Assembly (NCBI RefSeq): GCF_000968175.1
Contig: NZ_FO704551.1
Span: forward strand, 3,100,001-3,164,000
From: Xenorhabdus poinarii G6
GTDB taxonomy: Bacteria; Pseudomonadota; Gammaproteobacteria; Enterobacterales; Enterobacteriaceae
Reading direction: 5' to 3'
DNA length: 64,000 nt
Made by a program: the position numbers and the translations under genes. Of this stretch, positions 12,595-21,676 are shown one piece after another. Numbering within the stretch: the first letter of the stretch is position 1; each line of letters starts with the position of its first letter. The notes under the pieces were generated by a model. The model saw nothing but the letters and a program-made list of their open reading frames with translations. It was not told the DNA's origin and searched no databases.

Positions 12595-13485
12595 TTATAC
12601 ATTAGCAACCAATGTAGAAAAAATTTCCGCATCCTCACGCAGATGATCGTCGATTGATTTTCCCCAAACCACACCAAGATCAATTTTTTTATCTGTTTCA
12701 ACAATTTCCAACAAGTTCATATAATAATCAGGAATCGAACTAATGATTCGCTTAGGCACAAAGGTGTAAAAATTATTTTTTGTAATCATCTCAATAATCA
12801 ACATAATATCATTTGTTTTTAATAACAAATGCATATTATCACCAGTATAAATAGGAAAAACATTAAGATAGTCTGTTAACTCAACAGCTTCATTTTTCCC
12901 TGATGAATTAGCCGGTTTAATCTCATTCCCGAATTTACTGAACGCTATCTTAAATTTAGATATCAAGTTGCTTTTTTTCCTAAAAATAAACACTAACCTC
13001 TCTGTAAACGTCTTTTTCGGCTCTAACGAGGCAATAGAGGCCATAGGTATGACCGCAACATGCAACATCCCTGCATTCAATAAACTTAACTGCTGCTCAA
13101 CAGATAACCCCGTCACTAATGCTAAAACAACATTCCCTTTATTCTCCACAAGTTGTTTCTCTATTTGAGTATAGTTGTGAATAGGGAAACATGAGCCGAC
13201 ATATAAATGCCTGACAACATCTTCTTTCGAATCAAAATGAACCTGACTTTTAAAGTGTTCATAGTGAGTTAAGAGCTTTCTGGCATTTTCCAACGTTTTC
13301 TGTCCGAAATCTGTCAATCTTGTTCCATTTGGCCCCCTTGTGAATAGTGAAGCACCAAGAATATCTTCCAACCCATGTATTTTCTTCGTCAAGGCCGGCT
13401 GAGAAAGATAAAGCCTTTCTGAAGCCTTATGATAATTAAGCGTCTCAGCCAAAACGATAAAAGCTTCAAGATTGCGTATATCCAT
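12595..13485 (-). CDS. LysR-type transcriptional regulator
   Basis: A regulator of about 296 residues starting MDIRNLEAFIVLAETLNYHK. The winged helix-turn-helix covers residues 1-60 (KASERLYLSQPALTKKIHGL), and a LysR substrate-binding domain follows from about 90. The alternative start 13 codons upstream has no better ribosome site. No divergent target gene is adjacent: the next gene in the opposite direction, murQ, is 1.1 kb away. The effector and targets are unknown. The gene replaces the yheT position of E. coli and has AT-rich codon use, which suggests acquisition. Confidence 0.85.
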   Translation of the reverse strand: MDIRNLEAFIVLAETLNYHKASERLYLSQPALTKKIHGLEDILGASLFTRGPNGTRLTDFGQKTLENARKLLTHYEHFKSQVHFDSKEDVVRHLYVGSCFPIHNYTQIEKQLVENKGNVVLALVTGLSVEQQLSLLNAGMLHVAVIPMASIASLEPKKTFTERLVFIFRKKSNLISKFKIAFSKFGNEIKPANSSGKNEAVELTDYLNVFPIYTGDNMHLLLKTNDIMLIIEMITKNNFYTFVPKRIISSIPDYYMNLLEIVETDKKIDLGVVWGKSIDDHLREDAEIFSTLVANV

Positions 13486-14601
13486 GTTCTTTCGCCCAAT
13501 GATTGTTAAATCGCTACAAAACATACAGATTCATGGTGATAGCATTTTCACTTAACGTTTTGCCAAAATTTCCTCTCGTCAACTGTAAAAATGTTAGTTA
13601 ATAAGGTTTCAATAAGCAAAATATTTATTATTATGGCGCACTAATCACATTAAAAAATAATAACAAATGTAATTAATACAGCGTTTACATCTTACAATAC
13701 TCATTAATATGACCTCTTGTTTTATGGTAACCGCTAAGAAAAAATGAAAAATCAGTTATCAGTTGATAACTTTTATTTATCAGCAATCCCCAACGAAAAA
13801 ATCAAAAACCATAAAATAAAAAATATCATACTAAGAAACTATGGCGTAAATAATTTAATTATCAAACATAAAGAAAAAATATATAGCTGACCTACTCGTA
13901 CAATGCAACCAATCACAGACAATTCCTGCTTATTTTATTATTTTCCTTTAGCTAATCTTTTATTTTTATCACCACATTTCAATTTACTCTTATTACGTGT
14001 TAATCAGAAATTAGGTTAATTAAAAACATGTCATTAAATATGAGTAATCACGATATTCACATCATAAAACGAGTATAATACAGACTAAAAATAGCACATT
14101 AGTAAATCATAGTACGCGTGATGGCTGGTTTTTCGTGTTGTTGTCACTGATAAAAATCCATTCCACATTATTCCAAGTTACGGCTATTTTTTATATCGGA
14201 ATCGTCTGTATTAGGGATGATTTTGTGAAACCATTATGTTGAAACCTATGATCTAATCACAACACCGCATTAACATGCTTAACATTAGTCAATTTCATTT
14301 TAATGTTGCACTCAGAATTAATATCCATCATAAATAATCCTAAGATTTTTTTGATTGTCTATTTAATAAATTAAACTTGGTCATTCCAATATTATCTACG
14401 CTCAAGATCATCAGATGAGTTTTCGTGTTATCAACAGCAATGGGCGAAACATCATAAAACTCACAATCCCCATATTGAATACGTGACCCGATAAATATAT
14501 TGGGGATCATCCCAATAATCTGTACGATAATCAGTTATTGATGTTCTCTTCCCGATCCCTAACCGGAAAAATGTCGCCAAAAACATAGCTGGAAAAAAAT
14601 A
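13486..14601. other. 1.1 kb AT-rich gene-free region
   Basis: No open frame of convincing length, tRNA or terminator was seen. The stretch is very AT-rich and could hold the promoters of the LysR gene (minus) and murQ (plus). It may be decayed DNA or carry an unrecognised small RNA. Confidence 0.5.
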
Positions 14602-15507
14602 ATGAAAATCGATCTCAATCAGATGGTCACTGAAAGTCGCAATCCCGCCAGTACCAATATTGATACGTTATCCACGCTCGATATGTTACGTGTTATTAAC
14701 GATGAAGATAAAAAAGTGGCTATCGCGGTCGAAAAAAATCTGCCAAAAATTGCCGAGTTAGTTGACACCATCGCCGAAAAATTTCGTCAGGGCGGCCGCT
14801 TGATCTACATTGGCGCCGGAACTTCCGGGCGTCTGGGCATTTTGGATGCCAGTGAATGCCCACCGACCTACGGTACAAAACCGGAGCAAGTCATCGGCCT
14901 CATTGCCGGAGGGCATCAGGCTATTTTGAACGCGGTCGAAAATGCAGAAGATAATAAGCAATTAGGCGTAAAGGATCTTCAAGAACACCACGTTAATCAA
15001 AAAGATATTGTGGTCGGGATCGCGGCCAGTGGTCGAACACCTTATGTCTTGGGCGCGATGGAATATGCCAAGTCAGTTGGTGCTACCGTCGCCGGTATCT
15101 GCTGCAATCCAGACAGCCCGATGGCACAATTGGCCGAGATTGCCATTATCCCCATAGTCGGCCCGGAAGTGGTAACAGGCTCTTCCCGTATGAAAGCAGG
15201 TACCGCACAAAAACTCATCTTAAATATGATCACAACAGGTGCCATGATCCGCACGGGAAAGGTGTATGGCAATTTGATGGTGGATGTGGAAGCCACTAAT
15301 GCCAAATTGATCGAACGACAGAAAAATATTGTCATGACTGCCACCGAATGCAGCAAAGAGACCGCTGAGCAAGCTCTCAAAGACGGTAACGGTCATTGCA
15401 AGACTGCCATCGTTATGATTTTAGCGGGCGTCAGTGCCGAAGAAGCCGGCGCTTTATTGGCAAAACATCACGGGTTTATCCGGCCTGCCATCCCGCTAAA
15501 CCGATGA
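14602..15507 (+). CDS. murQ: N-acetylmuramic acid 6-phosphate etherase
   Basis: MurQ cleaves the lactyl ether of MurNAc 6-phosphate to GlcNAc 6-phosphate and D-lactate during recycling of cell-wall sugar. The 301 residues contain the SIS-domain block [20 protein letters not shown] and the MurQ signature [17 protein letters not shown]. The transporter MurP and regulator MurR are not next to it, so it stands alone here. It converges on a LysE-type gene 33 bases away. Confidence 0.95.
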   Translation: MKIDLNQMVTESRNPASTNIDTLSTLDMLRVINDEDKKVAIAVEKNLPKIAELVDTIAEKFRQGGRLIYIGAGTSGRLGILDASECPPTYGTKPEQVIGLIAGGHQAILNAVENAEDNKQLGVKDLQEHHVNQKDIVVGIAASGRTPYVLGAMEYAKSVGATVAGICCNPDSPMAQLAEIAIIPIVGPEVVTGSSRMKAGTAQKLILNMITTGAMIRTGKVYGNLMVDVEATNAKLIERQKNIVMTATECSKETAEQALKDGNGHCKTAIVMILAGVSAEEAGALLAKHHGFIRPAIPLNR

Positions 15508-15539
15508 TCGCCACCCTTTTTAAAGGAGTTAAATCCCGA

Positions 15540-16145
15540 TCACCCAAACCAGATTAAAGGCACACAAGCCGCCGTCAGGATACCCATTGTGATATTGAAC
15601 ATAAACCACGCACGGCGGCTTCCCAATAACTGCCCAATCAATGAACCGAGAACCAGCCAGATTGCACCAGCAAGTGCATTGGAGATTAACATCACAACGC
15701 TAATTGCTAAAATAGAGTAGCCATATAATGACCCCGGCAGGCTGTAACTACTGACGGCTCCCAATCCCATCAGCCATGCTTTCGGGTTCAGAAACTGTAA
15801 CAACCAGCCCTGATAGATTTGGGTTGGTTTCCCTGTCAATTCTATGGTGTCCAATCGCTTGTAATGCGACATGGCTGTTTTCCAGGCCAGCCATAATAAA
15901 TATAAGCATCCGAGCACCTTCAACCCCGTATGTATGGCCGGATAAAGCAGTAAAAGCGCAGCAACACCAAACGCAGACAGCAACAACATGGTCTGCATCC
16001 CCAGCATAATCCCCAGATAAAGTGGAATAGAACGACGAAGACCAAAATTCGCGCCTGATGATGTCAGCAACAAATTATTGGGGCCAGGCGTGACAGCAGA
16101 AATAAACATAAATGTACTGAGTGAAAAAAGCAGACTTGCGGTCAT
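15540..16145 (-). CDS. LysE/RhtB-family amino-acid exporter
   Basis: A 201-residue inner-membrane protein with about six hydrophobic segments. The N-terminal family motif TPGPNNLLLTSSGANFG is present, as is LQFLNPKAWLMGLGAV in the middle. Members export amino acids or their analogues; the substrate cannot be read from the sequence. No regulator is adjacent. Confidence 0.88.
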   Translation of the reverse strand: MTASLLFSLSTFMFISAVTPGPNNLLLTSSGANFGLRRSIPLYLGIMLGMQTMLLLSAFGVAALLLLYPAIHTGLKVLGCLYLLWLAWKTAMSHYKRLDTIELTGKPTQIYQGWLLQFLNPKAWLMGLGAVSSYSLPGSLYGYSILAISVVMLISNALAGAIWLVLGSLIGQLLGSRRAWFMFNITMGILTAACVPLIWFG

Positions 16146-16366
16146 TGTTAGATTTCCCTAACCCAGAGTTGACATTTCCTGTCGAGAAAATAACAGTATG
16201 GCTTTCAGCACACAAGATGACTAAATCATGAAATCAATTCACGATGAATACGCATTTTTATCCTGTAAGGGGGTGAGCAATCCTCATCTGCAACCATTTT
16301 TGTCCCTTCCCGAATAGTTAGTGCCTCATTTTCAACACCATAACAACCTCATCAGGAGCAATAACA

Positions 16367-16591
16367 ATGATTATCCCGTGGCAACAATTGGAAGCTGATA
16401 CACTCCTCAATCTCATTGAAAGTTTTGTCTTACGGGAAGGTACTGACTACGGTGAACAGGAAAAAACACTTGAACAAAAAGTACAGGACATCAAACGTCA
16501 ACTTGAACGAGGTGACGTTCTGCTGGTATGGTCTGAGTTACATGAAACCGTCAATATCATGCCCAAAGACATGCTCCGCCATGACATCTGA
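16367..16591 (+). CDS. yheU: YheU family protein
   Basis: A 74-residue protein starting [20 protein letters not shown], with the conserved [10 protein letters not shown] block of the UPF0270/YheU family. The function is unknown. It is 70 bases upstream of prkB on the same strand, as in E. coli, with a ribosome site AGGAG. Confidence 0.92.
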   Translation: MIIPWQQLEADTLLNLIESFVLREGTDYGEQEKTLEQKVQDIKRQLERGDVLLVWSELHETVNIMPKDMLRHDI

Positions 16592-16661
16592 CTTGTTCGG
16601 TTCACGCTAATAGACTGATTAAAATAATATAATCCATCAATTTGATTGATAAGGAGTTTTC

Positions 16662-17531
16662 ATGTCTGTCAAACATCCTATCATTGCAATTACTGGCTCC
16701 AGTGGTGCGGGAACAACAACGACCAGTGTTGCCTTCCGCAAAATCTTCCAACAGCTTGGCGTCACCGCCGCACTGATAGAAGGGGATAGTTTTCACCGTT
16801 ATACGCGCCCTGAAATGGACGCCGAGATCCGAAAAGCGAAAGAACAAGGCAGGCATATCAGCTATTTTGGGCCAGAAGCTAATGATTTCAGCACATTGGA
16901 AAAGACGTTCTTTGACTACGGGCAAACAGGAGAAGGCCGCTGGCGAAAATACCTTCATACCTATGATGAAGCTGTCCCTTATAACCAACTGCCGGGAACG
17001 TTTACACCGTGGGAATCCTTATCAACCAATACGGATATTCTGTTTTATGAGGGCCTACATGGCGGCGTTGTGACGCCGCAACACAGTGTCGCCAGCCATG
17101 TTGATTTACTGATTGGTGTTGTGCCTATCGTCAACCTGGAATGGATACAGAAACTGATCCGCGATACCACTGAACGTGGGCACTCCAGAGAAGCCGTTAT
17201 GGATTCCGTGGTGCGCTCAATGGATGACTACATTCGTTATATCACACCGCAGTTTTCACGTACCCATATCAATTTCCAACGAGTTCCTACCGTTGACACT
17301 TCCAACCCTTTCTCTGCCAAGGCCATTCCTTCACTGGACGAAAGTTTTATCGTGATCCGTTTTCGTGGCTTAACCCAAATTGACTTTCCTTACTTACTGG
17401 CAATGCTTCAGGGTTCATTTATCTCCCGTATAGATACGCTGGTCGTTCCGGGTGGAAAACTGGGACTGGCCATGGAACTCATTATGGCACCACTGGTTAA
17501 ACAGTTACTGGAAGGCAAAAAAATCGCATAG
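16662..17531 (+). CDS. prkB: Phosphoribulokinase-like kinase PrkB
   Basis: A 289-residue P-loop kinase of the phosphoribulokinase/uridine kinase family, Walker A in AITGSSGAGTTTTSVAF. E. coli PrkB is a homologue of Calvin-cycle phosphoribulokinase, but no Rubisco is expected here and its substrate is not established. A GGAG ribosome site precedes the start. In E. coli yhfA lies between prkB and crp; here only a hairpin and the crp leader do. Confidence 0.93.
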   Translation: MSVKHPIIAITGSSGAGTTTTSVAFRKIFQQLGVTAALIEGDSFHRYTRPEMDAEIRKAKEQGRHISYFGPEANDFSTLEKTFFDYGQTGEGRWRKYLHTYDEAVPYNQLPGTFTPWESLSTNTDILFYEGLHGGVVTPQHSVASHVDLLIGVVPIVNLEWIQKLIRDTTERGHSREAVMDSVVRSMDDYIRYITPQFSRTHINFQRVPTVDTSNPFSAKAIPSLDESFIVIRFRGLTQIDFPYLLAMLQGSFISRIDTLVVPGGKLGLAMELIMAPLVKQLLEGKKIA

Positions 17532-17547
17532 CCTGAGCAATATTCTA

Positions 17548-17594
17548 TTTAAATAAAACAGGTAACAAAAATAACGTTACCCGTTTTATTTAAA
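17548..17594. terminator. Long AT-rich hairpin after prkB
   Basis: Arms TTTAAATAAAACAGGTAAC and GTTACCCGTTTTATTTAAA (19 bases, one mismatch) lie 17 bases after the prkB stop. The AT ends supply U-tracts on both strands, so it probably terminates prkB. Confidence 0.7.
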
Positions 17595-18023
17595 TAAATT
17601 AGTCATTTTTATAACAGTCAATCAGACGATAATAATCAAATTTCCGAAGATGAAAAAATTGATAAACAAAGTAACCTAAAGCATTATTGCTCAGTCAGTA
17701 TCCATTTTTTGTTCTTAAATGAACGTATCTCTTTACCACCTTTTATAAACTTGCAAGCAATTTCACAAGCTGAATCGATACAAGAGAGACATAAATATTT
17801 TATTATGTAAAAATGGCACGACATACCCAGGCTGGCAAGATACATGATGAATTAAAAACAATATGTTAGCATTCTGACATTTTTTTAAATCATATAAAAT
17901 TCTCGCTTGTCAGTTTTTCATCACATTAATATGTTAATCTACTGACTTTATAAGAAACAGCCTGAAGAGAAGCTACAGTTTCTCACATCATACAGGCAGG
18001 AATAACAACAGAGGATAAAGCGA
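17595..18023. other. crp upstream region
   Basis: No gene here. The stretch holds the crp promoter and leader. The last bases before the ATG (AACAGAGGATAA) match the E. coli crp ribosome site exactly. In E. coli crp is autoregulated by CRP sites and a divergent RNA; I could not identify those sites with confidence. Confidence 0.5.
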
Positions 18024-18656
18024 ATGGTTCTCGGCAAGCCACAAACAGACCCTACTCTTGAATGGTTTTTGTCACACTGCCATATTCACAAATATCCATC
18101 CAAGAGCACGCTCATTCATCAAGGTGAGAAAGCCGAAACACTTTACTATATTGTTAAAGGTTCGGTTGCGGTCCTAATAAAAGATGAAGAAGGCAAGGAA
18201 ATGATCCTCTCCTATTTAAATCAAGGGGATTTCATTGGTGAACTTGGATTGTTTGAAGAGGGGCAAGAACGTACAGCATGGGTACGAGCCAAAAGTGCCT
18301 GTGAGGTAGCTGAAATTTCTTATAAGAAATTCCGCCAGTTAATTCAGGTTAACCCTGATATTCTGATGCGTTTATCTGCTCAAATGGCAAATCGCCTGCA
18401 AACAACTTCCGAAAAAGTGGGTAACCTGGCATTTCTGGACGTCACCGGCCGTATTGCCCAAACGTTGCTCAATTTGGCTAAACAGCCTGATGCAATGACC
18501 CACCCTGATGGTATGCAGATCAAAATCACACGTCAGGAAATTGGACAGATTGTGGGTTGCTCTCGTGAAACAGTTGGCCGTATCCTGAAAATGCTCGAGA
18601 ATCAAAATCTGATCTCCGCACATGGTAAAACCATCGTTGTTTATGGAACACGTTAA
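18024..18656 (+). CDS. crp: cAMP receptor protein (CRP)
   Basis: CRP is the global cAMP-dependent regulator of carbon use. The 210 residues equal the E. coli length. The cyclic-nucleotide domain contains [20 protein letters not shown] with the cAMP-contacting GE and R-T residues. The recognition helix [14 protein letters not shown] keeps Arg180, Glu181 and Arg185, so the DNA target should be the usual TGTGA-N6-TCACA. A strong terminator follows. Confidence 0.97.
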   Translation: MVLGKPQTDPTLEWFLSHCHIHKYPSKSTLIHQGEKAETLYYIVKGSVAVLIKDEEGKEMILSYLNQGDFIGELGLFEEGQERTAWVRAKSACEVAEISYKKFRQLIQVNPDILMRLSAQMANRLQTTSEKVGNLAFLDVTGRIAQTLLNLAKQPDAMTHPDGMQIKITRQEIGQIVGCSRETVGRILKMLENQNLISAHGKTIVVYGTR

Positions 18657-18678
18657 CTATTAGTTAACCTGAAACTCA

Positions 18679-18714
18679 GCCAGTGCAATCGGTGACATTC
18701 GCACTGGCTTTTTT
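18679..18714 (+). terminator. crp terminator
   Basis: Arms GCCAGTGC (18679-18686) and GCACTGGC (18701-18708) followed by six T, starting 23 bases after the crp stop. Confidence 0.92.
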
Positions 18715-18814
18715 GACTTATTGCTATTCACCCAACGGGATATCACCCTATTCAGCCGCATCGTACCTACCAAATCTCCGTTCCACGAAAATAAGGGTGG
18801 ATAATGATATCTTA

Positions 18815-19390
18815 TTAATATTTTAGGAAATTATTTAATAGCTCATGCCCTTGCTCACTCAGAATGCTTTCTGGGTGAAATTGCACGCCTTCCAGCGGTA
18901 AAGTGCGGTGACGTATTCCCATAATTTCATCCACATCACCATTACGCTGACTCCATGCCGTCACCTCAAATGAAGCAGGTAGCGTTTCTGCGGCAATCAC
19001 CAGAGAGTGATAACGTGTGACAGTCAATGGATGATCTAATCCTTTAAATACCCCTTGTTGGCTATGGTGGAGCAGGCTGGTTTTTCCATGCATGACTTCA
19101 CGAGCTTTAACCACACGGGCACCAAAAGCCTGGCCGATTGCCTGATGCCCCAGGCATACACCGAGGATGGGCAATTTACCTGCAAAATGTGAAATTGCTT
19201 GTAGCGAAATCCCTGCTTCATTTGGGGTACACGGCCCCGGAGAAATGACTAAATGTGTAGGTGCCAAATTTTCAATATCTTCAAGCTGTAACTCATCATT
19301 ACGTTTAACCAGAACTTCTGTCCCTAACTCGCAAAAATATTGATATAAATTGAATGTAAAAGAATCGTAGTTATCTATTATGAGTAACAT
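18815..19390 (-). CDS. pabA: Aminodeoxychorismate synthase glutaminase PabA
   Basis: PabA hydrolyses glutamine and hands ammonia to PabB, which makes aminodeoxychorismate for folate. The 191 residues are a class I glutamine amidotransferase: nucleophile Cys in [11 protein letters not shown], and the His-Glu pair in [17 protein letters not shown]. Length and N-terminus ([19 protein letters not shown]) match E. coli PabA rather than TrpG. The fic/yhfG and argD genes of the E. coli neighbourhood are not present. Confidence 0.94.
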   Translation of the reverse strand: MLLIIDNYDSFTFNLYQYFCELGTEVLVKRNDELQLEDIENLAPTHLVISPGPCTPNEAGISLQAISHFAGKLPILGVCLGHQAIGQAFGARVVKAREVMHGKTSLLHHSQQGVFKGLDHPLTVTRYHSLVIAAETLPASFEVTAWSQRNGDVDEIMGIRHRTLPLEGVQFHPESILSEQGHELLNNFLKY

Positions 19391-19576
19391 AGGAGTATAT
19401 CCTACTGATTTTATAGTTTTATAAGTTGCCCTACCTCATCCGAGGCATTACATATTTTGTATTACGGTAAAATCAGGTAAAACAATATCACCGGCAACGG
19501 GGGGCTAATCATACCACAGAAGCATTTTTAAAATAGTGGTATGGAGAAACTACGGAGAACAGGGGGAGAGAAGAAT

Positions 19577-19607
19577 AGACGATACCCAGATTATCTGGCT
19601 ACCGTCT
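19577..19607 (-). terminator. ppiA terminator hairpin
   Basis: Arms AGACGATACCCAGAT and ATCTGGCTACCGTCT (two mismatches) lie directly after the ppiA stop; on the minus strand they run into ATTCTTCTCTCC. A separate perfect inverted repeat CATACCAC/GTGGTATG lies at 19510-19543. Confidence 0.6.
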
Positions 19608-19620
19608 TCTGCCTGATCAG

Positions 19621-20187
19621 TTAAGGCTCAATGTTAGCAGACAAAATCACAATAGGCTTCACTGGCACATTTTGGTAAGGGCCAACATTTTCTGTTTTCG
19701 CTTGTGCAATTTTATCAACCACATCCATCCCTTTTACGACTTTCCCAAAAACGGCATAACCGAAATCACGCTGCCCGTGGTCAAGAAAAGCATTATCAGT
19801 CACATTAATAAAAAACTGACTGGTAGCACTGTCCTTATCTGCGGTACGCGCCATCGCAATCGTGCCACGCAGGTTACGCAAACCATTATCTGCTTCATTT
19901 TTGATTGGCGCTCTGGTGGGCTTTTGCTTCATTTCTTTTGTGAAGCCCCCTCCCTGAATCATAAAACCCGGGATAACACGATGAAAGATGGTGTTGTTAT
20001 AAAATCCCTCATTGACATACTCAACGAAATTCTTGGTAGTCATTGGTGCCTTATTGCTATCTAACTCAAGCTCGATTTCACCCGCTGATGTCACCAGCTT
20101 TACGTGAGTTTCAGCAGCCCATGCCGGGACAGTTATTGCACTGATAGCACATGCCGTCACAAGCGACACAAAAATACGTTTAAACAT
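19621..20187 (-). CDS. ppiA: Periplasmic cyclophilin PpiA
   Basis: PpiA is the periplasmic cyclophilin-type prolyl isomerase. The start at [18 protein letters not shown] gives 188 residues (E. coli 190) with a Sec signal peptide ending at AWA. The cyclophilin core contains [15 protein letters not shown] and [15 protein letters not shown]. The frame is open 13 codons further upstream, but that extension would bury the signal peptide. The next 428 bases up to engB show no other gene. Confidence 0.95.
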   Translation of the reverse strand: MFKRIFVSLVTACAISAITVPAWAAETHVKLVTSAGEIELELDSNKAPMTTKNFVEYVNEGFYNNTIFHRVIPGFMIQGGGFTKEMKQKPTRAPIKNEADNGLRNLRGTIAMARTADKDSATSQFFINVTDNAFLDHGQRDFGYAVFGKVVKGMDVVDKIAQAKTENVGPYQNVPVKPIVILSANIEP

Positions 20188-20615
20188 TGATGATTCCTTT
20201 ATTTTTGAGGTCAACAATACACTCATAACAACAAAACTGTTTAAGTTTAATTCCCAACGGAAGTAAGTTCCAAAGATTTACCTACATTTACGCGTATTTT
20301 AGATGAATAAAGGGAAAATCCACCTATTAATTTGTATATTCTCATATTTTCGTCAGCGTTATTTTGCGAATAATCCCCAGTTTCGGCGTTTTCTGCACCA
20401 AAATACAAAAATTGGAAGTTAATGAATCCTTGATAGTATGATGAGAACAATTCAGCAGCACTTCACCCCGTAGCAATACCACCTTTGAAGGCTGGCTATG
20501 ACAGACTGAACGGAAGGATGTGAATGCACAAAAAAAAGTTACGCCTGTCCACAGACGGCGACTATCGGTATAATCAACGCGCAATTTTTGTGTATTCCCC
20601 AGGGAGATAACCATT
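20188..20615. other. ppiA-engB divergent intergenic region
   Basis: No gene seen. It should hold the ppiA promoter (minus) and the engB promoter (plus). A ribosome site AGGGAG lies at 20601-20606, nine bases before the engB start codon. Confidence 0.5.
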
Positions 20616-21239
20616 TTGACCATCAAGAACTACAACTATCATATGACCCGCTTTATCACGAGTGCACCTGACATTCGCCACCTGCCTCAAGATGTGGGCA
20701 TTGAGGTCGCGTTTGCCGGTAGGTCAAATGCGGGTAAATCCAGCGCCCTGAATGCACTGACCCGTCAAAAAAGTCTGGCACGTACCAGTAAAACGCCTGG
20801 CCGTACCCAGTTGATTAACCTGTTCGAAGTCGAAGAAGGTATTCGTTTGGTCGACTTGCCGGGCTATGGCTATGCTGAAGTCCCAGAAGAGATGAAACGT
20901 AAATGGCAGAAAGCGTTAGGGGAATATCTCCAAAAACGTGAATGTTTGCTAGGTCTGGTGGTTTTGATGGATATTCGCCATCCACTCAAAGATCTGGATA
21001 TGCAGATGATCGAGTGGGCTGTCACGATGCAGGTTCCTGTCATGGTTTTGCTGACGAAAGCCGATAAACTGGCATCCGGTGCCCGTAAAAGCCAACTGGC
21101 AAAAGTTCGTCAGGAATTGGCCACGTTGGGTGGTGATGTTCAGATCGAGTATTTCTCCACCTTGAAAAAAATCGGCATCGATCAACTAGAGCAAAAGCTT
21201 AACCTCTGGTTCAATCAACCTGCTGTTGAGATGGAATAA
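20616..21239 (+). CDS. engB: Ribosome biogenesis GTPase EngB (YihA)
   Basis: EngB is an essential GTPase needed for 50S assembly. The 207 residues have the G1 loop [18 protein letters not shown]3 [11 protein letters not shown] and G4 LTKADK. The first codon in frame with the AGGGAG ribosome site is TTG at 20616; this start gives the N-terminus expected from E. coli YihA. The next ATG, nine codons on, has no such site. It converges on Spot 42 RNA and polA, as in E. coli. Confidence 0.94.
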   Translation: MTIKNYNYHMTRFITSAPDIRHLPQDVGIEVAFAGRSNAGKSSALNALTRQKSLARTSKTPGRTQLINLFEVEEGIRLVDLPGYGYAEVPEEMKRKWQKALGEYLQKRECLLGLVVLMDIRHPLKDLDMQMIEWAVTMQVPVMVLLTKADKLASGARKSQLAKVRQELATLGGDVQIEYFSTLKKIGIDQLEQKLNLWFNQPAVEME

Positions 21240-21280
21240 TATTCATCCCCGATCTCACTACTTTCCCATAAAACAGACAT

Positions 21281-21390
21281 AAAAAAACGCCCCAGTCAAA
21301 AAAGATGACTGGGGCAGCTAATATTCAGCTAAATCCGATTACGTGAAGTAAAAGGTCTGAAAGATAGAACATCTTACCTCTGTACCCTAC
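21281..21390 (-). ncRNA. spf: Spot 42 small RNA
   Basis: On the minus strand the sequence from 21390 begins GTAGGGTACAGAGGTAAGAT and continues nearly base for base like E. coli Spot 42 (109 nt), ending in the hairpin GCCCCAGTCA...TGACTGGGGC and a run of seven T. Spot 42 is an Hfq-dependent RNA that represses catabolic genes such as galK and is itself repressed by CRP-cAMP. The position between polA and engB is the E. coli one. A weak CRP-like site (AGTGA-N6-TTACA) lies upstream at about 21438-21455. Confidence 0.96.
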
Positions 21391-21676
21391 GCTGACAACT
21401 TTAACCTATTCTCTTAATCAAAAAAAGTTTTTTTTGTAATTAATTTTCACTAATTACCGCGATTTAGCCGACTTAACTCATTAAAAATGGAGATTAGCTC
21501 ATTTTATGTAGTTTTATTACACAATTTAGAGATCCAGATCTAATCTTAAACTTAACCTGACTAATCTAAATCCTTGTTATCAATCCCTTAATGGCATGAT
21601 CGGGTTATTTGCGTTTCATTAAATAAACCCAAATTTCATCAAGATCATTCAATAAAAGTGCTAAAGCGAAGACTTA

